NCBI GenBank assembly: GCA_015232405.1
Contig: JADFZS010000015.1
Span: forward strand, 1 to 55,506
Direction of reading: 5' to 3'
Length of the DNA: 55,506 nt
Source: Magnetococcales bacterium
Lineage (GTDB): Bacteria; Pseudomonadota; Magnetococcia; Magnetococcales; JADFYX01
Both the position numbers and the translations under genes were made by a program. This document shows, piece by piece, positions 25,137 through 33,712 of the stretch; positions within the stretch are counted from its first letter, which is position 1, and each line of letters opens with the position of its first letter. A model generated the notes under the pieces. That model searched no databases and was not told where the DNA came from. It saw nothing but the letters and a program-made list of their open reading frames with translations.

Positions 25137-27122
25137 CTATTTAAAAGCGTTAAAATACAGTCCAACCTTATCTTCATTGAGGTTTTTTTGGGCTATTATT
25201 GTCTCTATTTCATCTCTCTGTTTAATCCAGGATAGTTTTGGATCTTCGCTTAGTTCTATGGCTTTTTTGAAATATAGCAGGGCTGCTCCCAGGCTGCCTT
25301 CCAATGTTAGGGCTTGGGCAAAGGCTGCGTGACAATCTGGGTTCCAGGTGTTATTTCTAAGGGCGTAGACAATGAACGGTATTGCTGTTTTATGGTCTTT
25401 TTGTAGAAGCTTTATCTCGGCATATTTTAGGGAGGCTCTAACACAGGCCCAAGGATCACCATCTGATTTAAACGGTAGACAATGTTTTTCCAACAGTTTT
25501 TGCAGTTCATTTTCCGTAGCGTTGCGTACTGAAACAAATTTACTCTGTAAAAACGCCTCTTCATACCTCTCTGCCAAATAGAGCTGTCTGTCTGCTTCTG
25601 GGTGCAAACTGTTGACCATCATCGGTTTTGCCCAAATTTGCACATATGATTTTGCCTTGCAGTTTCGGCAGGTTAGCAGCAAACCAAAGGAGTGGGTGAA
25701 TAGATTTTCATAATGGTTTACACCAGAACATTTTTGACACCGCCATTGACAACTGTTGCCCAGCCCACGCACTTTATGGGGTGTTACATCACGGCCAAAA
25801 TTCTCCAACTTGCCCATATGTAAAAGGGTTCCGATATAGAGCATTATTCTATCTCGCAGGGTGAAAAACAGCTCGTCGGACATTGTTGTGAGGTTATACT
25901 CAACGGATGGATCGGTGAATGCCTTTACCGGGTCTGGTATGCGACCATTTTTAATGGCATCTTTGTATATTTCGCTACCTGGTAACACCTGTATGGTAAA
26001 ATAGTTGATTATATATTCAGGATGTCTTGCCCAATAGTCAAAAGATTCGGCGGTGGTCTCTAATGTGTCTGCAGGATCACCCAAAAGAAAATTACCTTGT
26101 AGTCCAATATCTGCTCCATAGACTAGATCCAGTGCATTTGCCAGCTTTTGTGGAGTGGTATATTTTTTCATGCTGGTAAGAATTGGCTCACTCATGCTCT
26201 CGATACCAAGGCTGATGTAGGAGCAGCCAGAATCTTTCAATAGTTTAAGAATATCCTGGTCAAGAGATTTTTCGTGGAGCTGGCACATCCACTGAATATT
26301 ATAGGGTTTTATACGTTTGCAAAACTCCACTAAACGCTTTTTTTTGATAGACAACATCTCATCAAGAACCATTATGATATTAACATCATAGGTAGCTATA
26401 AGATGGTCAAGTTCGGCGCAAAAATCATCTAGATCACGCTCTCTGTAAACCTGTCCATTTGGGTGGTAACAAAAAGTACAACTAAGTGGACATGATCGGC
26501 TGGAGATAATGGGTATTGCACGTGGGTTGTTGTTTAAAGTGGTTATGTAGTTATCTTGGGGAATTTGCATTTCAAGAAGTCGCTCTTCCTGAAATCCGGC
26601 AAAGTCTGGCCAAGATAGTTCACCGATATTACGGTTAACATCCCTTGTGAGGGTGCGTTTTGGGAGATTGTCCTTCCCTTTTAATATCAACCCTGGGACT
26701 TTATCTAAGGGGGTGTTTTCCTCCAATGCGCTAACTATCTCAACAACCGCCTGCTCCCCTTCTCCTATCACCCCAATATCAAAATCTACATGTGTGATAG
26801 CCATTTCAGGGTCGGCACTCACCAACCCACCACCAGAAATGTTGATAATGTCCGGTTTGCATCCCCTGGCAGCCCTAAACACACTATTTATTGTCTGAAT
26901 ATGGACAGAAAGCCCACCACAAGCACAAATATCTGGATCTATAGTATTAACAGCCTTGGCAACTATCTCCTCAACAGCCCCTTCTTGATGGTTGAGGTTT
27001 AGGGTATGTACATTTTTACCAGCATTTTTCAAAGCAGATGAGATATACAAAGTACCTAAAGGCATATCATAGGCTGCCATGCTATGAATATTTATTCTTG
27101 GTAGTATAATCAGTATTTTCAT
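25137..27122 (-). CDS. B12-binding-type radical SAM protein with zinc-ribbon and TPR tail
   Basis: A 661-residue protein. Residues 1-150 have the B12-binding Rossmann layout (MKILIILPRIN, YISSALKNAGKNVHTLNL, ISGGGLVSADPE, IGVIGEGEQAVVEI), without the DxHxxG base-off histidine motif. The radical SAM site is CPLSCTFC (C-x3-C-x2-C, about 211-218), followed by IIMVLDEMLS, ISLGIESMS and GNFLLGDPADT. After about residue 445 two CxxC pairs (CQWRCQKC and CRNC) suggest a zinc ribbon or additional cluster. Residues 560-640 form about two TPR-like helical pairs (AFAQALTLEGSLGAALLYFKKAIEL). The N-terminal half resembles BchE/HpnP-type B12 radical enzymes; substrate unknown. It converges on the two small frames at 24781-25094. 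Confidence 0.8.
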   Translation of the reverse strand: MKILIILPRINIHSMAAYDMPLGTLYISSALKNAGKNVHTLNLNHQEGAVEEIVAKAVNTIDPDICACGGLSVHIQTINSVFRAARGCKPDIINISGGGLVSADPEMAITHVDFDIGVIGEGEQAVVEIVSALEENTPLDKVPGLILKGKDNLPKRTLTRDVNRNIGELSWPDFAGFQEERLLEMQIPQDNYITTLNNNPRAIPIISSRSCPLSCTFCYHPNGQVYRERDLDDFCAELDHLIATYDVNIIMVLDEMLSIKKKRLVEFCKRIKPYNIQWMCQLHEKSLDQDILKLLKDSGCSYISLGIESMSEPILTSMKKYTTPQKLANALDLVYGADIGLQGNFLLGDPADTLETTAESFDYWARHPEYIINYFTIQVLPGSEIYKDAIKNGRIPDPVKAFTDPSVEYNLTTMSDELFFTLRDRIMLYIGTLLHMGKLENFGRDVTPHKVRGLGNSCQWRCQKCSGVNHYENLFTHSFGLLLTCRNCKAKSYVQIWAKPMMVNSLHPEADRQLYLAERYEEAFLQSKFVSVRNATENELQKLLEKHCLPFKSDGDPWACVRASLKYAEIKLLQKDHKTAIPFIVYALRNNTWNPDCHAAFAQALTLEGSLGAALLYFKKAIELSEDPKLSWIKQRDEIETIIAQKNLNEDKVGLYFNAFK

Positions 27123-27540
27123 CTAACTAAACTTAACCCAATACAACAGTTTGCAAGGGGGTCATGTATTACTATCAACCCTTCAAAAATAACAAAACTA
27201 GATAACCATCGCCTTACATAAAACCATAATTAGATATATTTGTAACGGTATATCGATATGTTAAAACACCTTATAAACATGTATTTTCATGTTATAAACC
27301 GATGTTCAGCTATATTTTTATTTTGCAAATGAACTACATACTAGAACCTTGGCAACCGTAAACCTGGAATAGTTCTACCAATAAACATATTCTTTAGTCT
27401 TAAATATTGTAAGCTTAGAAGCTATTAAAGCTAGAGCATTAACTCTATAAACATTTTTCCTTACGCCACAGCTTGTGTAAATGTGCCAGAAGGTCACTAA
27501 ATGAATAGTGAAATAAGTAGAAGAGAACAGAGGCTGTTTG
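27123..27540. other. Intergenic region with an imperfect hairpin
   Basis: 418 bp AT-rich divergent spacer. The only structure of note is TTATAAACATG (27271-27281) pairing with CATGTTATAA (27288-27297), a 10-bp stem with one bulged A and a six-base loop. No small gene with a ribosome site was seen. It should hold promoters for the radical SAM gene and the first TPR-GT41 gene. Confidence 0.35.
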
Positions 27541-29337
27541 ATGAATAGTTCAAACAATATCCCAGCTGCTGATCCCAACATTGTAAAAGCCCGTAAGGTT
27601 TTGCAACAGGCCATATCATATCATCAAGCTGGTCATCTACTTCAGGCTATTAATTGCTACAGACAGGTTCTTGATTTAAAACCAGATGATTTAAACTCAC
27701 TCTCCAATATGGGTGCTGCCTTCCAGAATTTAGGTAAACTAGAAGAGGCGGTTGGTTTTTATCGCCGTTGTACAGAGATTAAGCCGGATTTTGCAACTGC
27801 ATACTCCAACCTTGGTGTGGCTTTAGATGTATTAGGCAGATTTGATGAAGCCATTAGCTCTCTTAAAAAAGCAATATCTATTAAACCTGATTATGCTGAT
27901 GCTTTTGCCAACCTTGGCAATACCCAAAGAAAAAAAGGTGATTTGGAAGGTGCAATTGCTAGCTGTAAAAGAGCGATAGCAATTAATCCCGGCACATATC
28001 AAAGCTACTCCAACCTTGGTAACTGCTACCAAGAACAGGGTAAATTTGAAGAGGCCATAATCAATTACCGTAAAGCGTTAGCTATTTCACCAAACTATAC
28101 CCCTTGCCATAATAATCTTATCTGTTGTATCGATCTTTTTTCCGGCAATTCATATGACCAATCCTACACAGAACGAGTTAAATGGGCAGAGCAACACGCA
28201 ACTCCACTTAAAGTACAATGGTCCCCATTTACAAATATTCCCGACCCTGACAAAGTGTTGCGTATCGGGTATGTGGGTGCTGACTTTAGATTACACTCTG
28301 CTGCCTTGATTTTTGGATCTATGTTGCTGAATTTTAACGACAAAAAGTTCCAAACATTCTGTTATGCCGGTAACATTGTAAAGGATGATCTCACACAACA
28401 GTTTATGGATAAATCAACACGTTGGTTGCCCACTTCAGGTATAGATGATGAGACACTAGCAAAAGAGATAAGAAAAGATAAAATAGATATTCTTGTGGAT
28501 CTTGCTGGACACACACTTGGCAACCGATTATTGACTTTTGCCAGAAAACCTGCCCCCATACAGGTAACAGCTTGGGGTTATCCCCTTGGTACTGCCATGG
28601 AAGCTATGGATTATATATTTGCCGATCCTGTTGTTGTGCCGATCTCCGAGCGCAATAAATATAAGGAGCAGATAATAGACCTTCCATGTGTAATTCAATT
28701 CAACCCCAGCAGTGAATATCCCAAAATCAACGAGTTGCCTTATCTGCAAAACGGTTACATTACCTTTGGAGCCTTCAACCGTCTGGAAAAGTACAACAAT
28801 GAGCTTTACAAAACCTGGGCTGAGATTTTGCAAAAAATACCAACAGCAAAATTATTGATAAAAACCGGAAAAAAGATCACTGCCAATATCTCGAATGAGA
28901 TAAAAGATCAATTTTTTAAGTTAGGCATTGAAAATAATCATATAACTCTGGTTGGCAGAACTCCCATAAAAGAACATTTAGAAATGCATAACCAAATTGA
29001 TATCATGCTGGACCCATTTCCACATAATGGGGGCATGACAACTTTGGACTCTCTACAAATGGGTGTTCCTGTTTTAAATTGTGAAGGTCTGACCCACTAT
29101 CCTGTTAGCGCATCAATTATCCATGTGATGGGGCTAGATGAGTGGTGTGTTAACAGTAAAGAGGAGTATATTAATAAAGCTGTGGAGTTTTCCCAAGCCA
29201 TAGCAACCCTTAAAAATCTGCGCCATGAACTTCGTGGCCGACTGAAAAATTCGGTTTTGGGTGACTCTCAGTTATACACAAAAAAAGTTGAAGATATATA
29301 TCGAAAAATTTGGCAAGCATGGTGTGCCAAGCAATAA
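27541..29337 (+). CDS. TPR-GT41 O-GlcNAc-transferase-like (SPINDLY) protein (1)
   Basis: A 598-residue cytoplasmic glycosyltransferase. About five TPRs (residues 18-190) precede a GT41 catalytic domain from about residue 236. LRIGYVGADFRLHSAA (about 240-255) carries the histidine matching His498 of human OGT, and FNRLEKYN (about 411-418) carries the lysine matching Lys842. LVDLAGHTLGNRL, ARKPAPIQVTAWGYP and LDPFPHNGGMTTLDSL are standard OGT/SPINDLY blocks. GT41 enzymes transfer GlcNAc, fucose or other sugars to Ser/Thr (or Asn in HMW1C). A TTG three bases upstream is in frame; ATG is preferred. Two close paralogues follow at 29412 and 33713. Flagellar acceptors are inferred from genomic context. 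Confidence 0.88.
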   Translation: MNSSNNIPAADPNIVKARKVLQQAISYHQAGHLLQAINCYRQVLDLKPDDLNSLSNMGAAFQNLGKLEEAVGFYRRCTEIKPDFATAYSNLGVALDVLGRFDEAISSLKKAISIKPDYADAFANLGNTQRKKGDLEGAIASCKRAIAINPGTYQSYSNLGNCYQEQGKFEEAIINYRKALAISPNYTPCHNNLICCIDLFSGNSYDQSYTERVKWAEQHATPLKVQWSPFTNIPDPDKVLRIGYVGADFRLHSAALIFGSMLLNFNDKKFQTFCYAGNIVKDDLTQQFMDKSTRWLPTSGIDDETLAKEIRKDKIDILVDLAGHTLGNRLLTFARKPAPIQVTAWGYPLGTAMEAMDYIFADPVVVPISERNKYKEQIIDLPCVIQFNPSSEYPKINELPYLQNGYITFGAFNRLEKYNNELYKTWAEILQKIPTAKLLIKTGKKITANISNEIKDQFFKLGIENNHITLVGRTPIKEHLEMHNQIDIMLDPFPHNGGMTTLDSLQMGVPVLNCEGLTHYPVSASIIHVMGLDEWCVNSKEEYINKAVEFSQAIATLKNLRHELRGRLKNSVLGDSQLYTKKVEDIYRKIWQAWCAKQ

Positions 29338-29411
29338 TAAACACACAACAGTGGCGGTGCTAAACAACTGTTTTTGTATGTGATAATATTAATTTAAAGC
29401 TAGGCTAAAAG

Positions 29412-31361
29412 ATGAATAGAACTGTGAAGAGAGGGCAACAGAAACTTAGCGATAAAAACAGACAAAATAGTCTTAAAGAGAAACAGAACATTGCCAAGGC
29501 CCATGAGGCTCTACAAAAAGCCATAACATATCATAGAGTTGAACAATTAAACGAAGCTATTTATTGGTATAAAAAAGCTCTAAAATTCAACCCAGCTGAT
29601 ACTATTGCCCTCACCAACATGGGAACTGCTCTACAGAATCTAGGTAAACTCGATGATGCTATCTCCTGTTATCAACTAGGAATAGACATAAAGCCGGACC
29701 ATGCCCAGGTATACTCTAACCTTGGGGTAGCACTACAAAAACAGGGAAAGCTCGATCAGGCCATAATTAGCTTTGAAAAAGCCACTGCCTTATCCCCGGA
29801 TTATGCCGATGCTTTTTCCAATATGGGTGATGCTCTACGTGAACAAGGTGAATTTGAAAAAGCGGTCATAAGCTGCCAAAAAGCCCTAACCATCAACCCT
29901 AGCCATGCCCAGGCATACTCAAACCTTGGCAATGCATTAAAAGAGCTAGAGAGGCTGGATGAAGCGGTTAATAGCTTTCTAAAAGCCATTACACTTAATC
30001 CTGATTATGCCGAAGCACACTCCAACCTGGGTATCGCTTATCAAGAGCAGGGTCAATTTGAAAAAGCGATAAACAGCTACCGTAAAGCCATTGCAATTGC
30101 TCCCAACTTTACCATTTGCCACAATAATCTTATCTGTTGCATTGATCTATACACCAATAGAGCAGATGACCTATTTAAAATTGAACGTGACAGATGGGCC
30201 AAGCAACATGCAGCCCCCCTACGGGCTAGCTGGCCAGCACTTAAAAACAGTCCAGACCCTGAAAAAAAGCTGCGTATCGGTTATGTGGGGGCCGATTTTA
30301 AACACCACTCTGCTGCGCACATTTTTGGCTCTGTGTTGTTAAATTATGATTCAGATCAGTTTGAAATTTACTGTTATGCTGGCAATGTAGTACAAGATGA
30401 TCTTACCCAAAAATTCAAACAGAGCGCCACTGGCTGGTTGTCCACAACAATGATGGACGATAAAACCCTGGCAAGAGAGATAAAAAAAGATGGCATTGAC
30501 ATACTAGTTGACCTTGCTGGTCACACCATTGGCAGTCGTCTGTTGACCTTTGCTAGAAAACCAGCACCAATACAGCTTTCTGCTTGGGGTTATCCCCACG
30601 GTACAGCCATGGCAGCTATGGATTATATATTGGCTGACCAAATTTTCATCCCTTTATCAGAGCGTAGCAATTATAGTGAAGAGATACTTGATATTAAATG
30701 TGTTTTGCATCTTACACCTGACATTGAATATCCTGAAATAGCAGAACTACCGTACCTGAAAAATGGCTACATCACCTTTGGTGCTTTTAACCGTATAGAA
30801 AAATACAGCAACGAACTATACATAATGTGGGCTGAGATATTAAAACAGGTTCCCGATGCTAAATTGTTGATTAAAACAGGGAAAAACAACCTAGATGAGT
30901 TGGAAGATAAGATAAAAAACCACTTTTTTGGGTTGGGAGTTGAGAAAAATCGCCTTATTATCGATGGCAAAACCAAAAAAGAGGACCATCTCAAAAGACA
31001 TAACAGTATAGATATAATGCTGGACCCTCACCCCCACAATGGCGGCATGACAACATTGGACTCCCTGCGTATGGGTGTACCTGTGTTAACCTGTGAAGGG
31101 GAGGCTCGTTGTCCCACATCGGCATCTATTCTCCATGTATTGGGCCTTGATGATTGGCGAGCTAGCAATAAACAGGAGTATGTCAAACGGGGGGTTGAGT
31201 TTGCCCAGGCCATACCTGATCTAAAAAAATTACGCCAGGAGTTACGGCAGCGGTTTGATAGCTCAGTACTGGGTGACCCTATATTATATACCAGGGATGT
31301 TGAGGCTATGTATCGAAAAATATGGAAAAAATGGTGTAACATAAAAAATCAGAAGCCATAA
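29412..31361 (+). CDS. TPR-GT41 O-GlcNAc-transferase-like protein (2)
   Basis: A 649-residue paralogue of the previous gene with about six TPRs (residues 30-234) and a GT41 domain from about residue 283. Both key residues are present: DFKHHSAA (histidine) and FNRIEKYS (lysine), as are LVDLAGHTIGSRL and LDPHPHNGGMTTLDSLRMGV. The N-terminal 28 residues are K/R/Q/N-rich, like the 33713 gene. It lies 74 bp after copy 1, so co-transcription is possible. The TPR part differs from copy 1 in number and sequence while the catalytic domain is conserved, which fits a shared chemistry with different acceptors. Ribosome site is weak. Confidence 0.87.
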   Translation: MNRTVKRGQQKLSDKNRQNSLKEKQNIAKAHEALQKAITYHRVEQLNEAIYWYKKALKFNPADTIALTNMGTALQNLGKLDDAISCYQLGIDIKPDHAQVYSNLGVALQKQGKLDQAIISFEKATALSPDYADAFSNMGDALREQGEFEKAVISCQKALTINPSHAQAYSNLGNALKELERLDEAVNSFLKAITLNPDYAEAHSNLGIAYQEQGQFEKAINSYRKAIAIAPNFTICHNNLICCIDLYTNRADDLFKIERDRWAKQHAAPLRASWPALKNSPDPEKKLRIGYVGADFKHHSAAHIFGSVLLNYDSDQFEIYCYAGNVVQDDLTQKFKQSATGWLSTTMMDDKTLAREIKKDGIDILVDLAGHTIGSRLLTFARKPAPIQLSAWGYPHGTAMAAMDYILADQIFIPLSERSNYSEEILDIKCVLHLTPDIEYPEIAELPYLKNGYITFGAFNRIEKYSNELYIMWAEILKQVPDAKLLIKTGKNNLDELEDKIKNHFFGLGVEKNRLIIDGKTKKEDHLKRHNSIDIMLDPHPHNGGMTTLDSLRMGVPVLTCEGEARCPTSASILHVLGLDDWRASNKQEYVKRGVEFAQAIPDLKKLRQELRQRFDSSVLGDPILYTRDVEAMYRKIWKKWCNIKNQKP

Positions 31362-31817
31362 AGTTGCTGTGATATTCTTACTTTTTAAAAAAGTAGATTG
31401 TCTCTACAAAAAGGGGAGAAAAACTTGCTAAACAATATGGCTGGTTAGCACCTAATAACCACCTAATGTTCTACTATAATGAATTTCCCACCATTTAGTA
31501 AAATTGCCTCTTGTTTGGTCTTTAATTGTTTCATTCTTGGTATATCTGGTTAGTCTTGTTATGGTCAAATATGTTTATGACACTACTTGATATAGTATCA
31601 TTTTAAAGCCAATAAATATCGTTTTGTAATCTTTATTTAGGAATGTTTGATCCGATGATCTGCATTTTCAACTGCTGGGTCATTGACGATAGCATAGCAT
31701 AACAGAGTCTTTTTTTGTTTTATTAGTGCATTACATGACCTGTATTGATATTTTGACAAAAGAAGTACAATAAAAGCTGAATCAACTTTCAACTAGAACA
31801 AGCAAAGATTACTAAAA
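31362..31817. other. Intergenic region, nothing definite
   Basis: 456 bp of AT-rich sequence between a TPR-GT41 and a TPR-sulfotransferase gene. I found no open frame with a ribosome site, no strong hairpin and no clear promoter hexamer pair. It may be degraded spacer from gene duplication in this block. Confidence 0.35.
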
Positions 31818-33515
31818 ATGATGGAAAAAAACTCTTCACAACTATCCAATAATGATCAAAATTCAATTACTGTAGATGAAGCTTATAAAAAAGCTGTAAA
31901 TTTTTATAATGCCAATTTGTTGGAAGAGGCCAGCCAACTATGTTTAGCAATTTTACAGGTACTTCCAAACCATTTTAATGCGTTAAATCTACTTGGAAAT
32001 ATCTCTTTTACAAAAAACAACTACGAATTAGCAATAGAGCAATTTCAAAAAGCCATATCCATTAACACTGAATCAGCCGACGCTCACTCCAATGTTGGTC
32101 TTGCCTATCAAGCAATAGGGAGAATGGATGATGCGATTACCAGTTATAAAAAAGCCATTTCAATTAACCCTGAATTTGCCAATGCATACTCAAATCTAGG
32201 TAACACTCTATCAGAGCAGTATAGATTAATTGAAGCAGTTAAATGTTACCAAAAGGCCATTTCCATAAACCCTAAATTTGTCAAGGCTCATTACAATCTT
32301 GGTAACACACTAAAAGAACAAGGTAAATTTGATGAAGCAGTTATCAGTTACCAAAAAGCTATATCCATTTACCCAGAATTTGCAAATGCCTATTATAATC
32401 TTGGTAACACACTAAAAGAACAAGGTAAATTTGATGAAGCAGTTACAAATTACCAAAAAGCTATTTCTATTTACCCGCAACATGCAGAAGCATATTATGG
32501 ATTAAGCAAAATATTTAGCTCTAGTGATTTGAAATTATCAGAAAGCTATTTACAAAAGAGTCTAGAAATCGACCAAAATTGTGGAGTTTATGGAAAACGT
32601 GAATACCAAAGAGTAATATTATTAAAAAAGCAGTTTGCCAATAAAGCAGACATAAATGCTAGATTATTGGGTACAATATCGCGTTCTGGAACAATGTACA
32701 GTAGATATTTCTTCAGCCATTATGACAAATATTTATCTGGAACAGTTGAATTATCAGACGATATTATCACTCCTTTATTCCATCAACCAAACTCATTGGG
32801 GTTTGATATTTTCAATGTGATTCACTCTGGTTGTCCAGGATTCAACAAAGCTAACGATAACAATATTTATAATGATAACAAATATATATACAATGGATAC
32901 ACTCGCGGGGATGAGTTTGTATCTGTACTAAATGATGAATATTCTCCTAGTATTAACAAAAATGTCAGAATAGCATCCCTGCACAGAAATCCGTTTGATC
33001 AGGCGGTATCTTTCTTTTTTCATTGCAAAAACCATATTGATTCTCGCTTAAGATTTATTACGCATGTAAACAATCAAAAATCAGATTCTGAAGCGATTGT
33101 TAAATATTTCTTCGATCACGCTTTGGGAAGTTATATTCGGCACTATTATACATTCAAGCACATGAGTGACAAATTTCCTCAACAGGTAAGAATGTTTAAA
33201 TATGAACAGCTCATAGCTGATCCAACAGATACATTTGGCAATATCCTAAAACATTTTGGCCATGATCCATTTATCAAGGAAAGATCTAGAGCATTTGCAG
33301 ATGCAATCAAGAATACAGAAATCAGGAACATGAAAAAGCTTGAGTCTAGAAAAAAAATTACTTTGGGGAATGACCAGTTAAGTAAAGAATCGAGCCATAT
33401 AAAAAGTGGTAAAGTTGGTAGATGGAAACAGTATTTTGGGAATAGCGAGCTGGTAGAAACCGAAAAAAGGTTGCAAAACTTTGGAATATCTTTAGATGAT
33501 TTTATCTTGGAATAA
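31818..33515 (+). CDS. TPR protein with sulfotransferase-like domain (B, divergent)
   Basis: A 565-residue protein with about seven TPRs (residues 20-260) and a C-terminal sulfotransferase-fold domain from about residue 280. The phosphosulfate loop is divergent, LLGTISRSGTMYSRYFF (about 282-298), then SLHRNPFDQAVSFFF supplies the 3'-phosphate R-x7-S pattern and HIKSGKVGRWKQYFG the C-terminal K/RxGxxGxWK motif of classical cytosolic sulfotransferases. This differs from the other two TPR-sulfotransferases here. Two adjacent TPR units contain a 49-bp identical stretch (32295-32343 and 32397-32445) exactly 102 bp apart, showing recent repeat duplication. Tandem ATGs at 31818 and 31821 are both possible starts. 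Acceptor unknown. Confidence 0.8.
   Translation: MMEKNSSQLSNNDQNSITVDEAYKKAVNFYNANLLEEASQLCLAILQVLPNHFNALNLLGNISFTKNNYELAIEQFQKAISINTESADAHSNVGLAYQAIGRMDDAITSYKKAISINPEFANAYSNLGNTLSEQYRLIEAVKCYQKAISINPKFVKAHYNLGNTLKEQGKFDEAVISYQKAISIYPEFANAYYNLGNTLKEQGKFDEAVTNYQKAISIYPQHAEAYYGLSKIFSSSDLKLSESYLQKSLEIDQNCGVYGKREYQRVILLKKQFANKADINARLLGTISRSGTMYSRYFFSHYDKYLSGTVELSDDIITPLFHQPNSLGFDIFNVIHSGCPGFNKANDNNIYNDNKYIYNGYTRGDEFVSVLNDEYSPSINKNVRIASLHRNPFDQAVSFFFHCKNHIDSRLRFITHVNNQKSDSEAIVKYFFDHALGSYIRHYYTFKHMSDKFPQQVRMFKYEQLIADPTDTFGNILKHFGHDPFIKERSRAFADAIKNTEIRNMKKLESRKKITLGNDQLSKESSHIKSGKVGRWKQYFGNSELVETEKRLQNFGISLDDFILE
32295..32445 (+). repeat. 102-bp tandem duplication of a TPR unit
   Basis: Bases 32295-32343 are identical to 32397-32445, offset by exactly 102 bp (one 34-residue TPR). 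Flanking parts of the two units are similar but diverged. This is direct evidence of recent in-frame repeat gain inside the 31818 gene. Confidence 0.85.
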
Positions 33516-33712
33516 AAATCATATATTTTTTCAATATTCTATATAACTACCAAAAATTGCAAAAAAAAAAGACGAATGGAAAATACTTAATGACTTATAA
33601 AAATTTAAGTTGAAAATCGAAGTATCTGAAACCAAGATTTTTTTAGATAACTAACAGCAAGAAGAACTTATAACAAATATATTTATTGTAAACTTTTCAA
33701 TGTGGTCACAAA

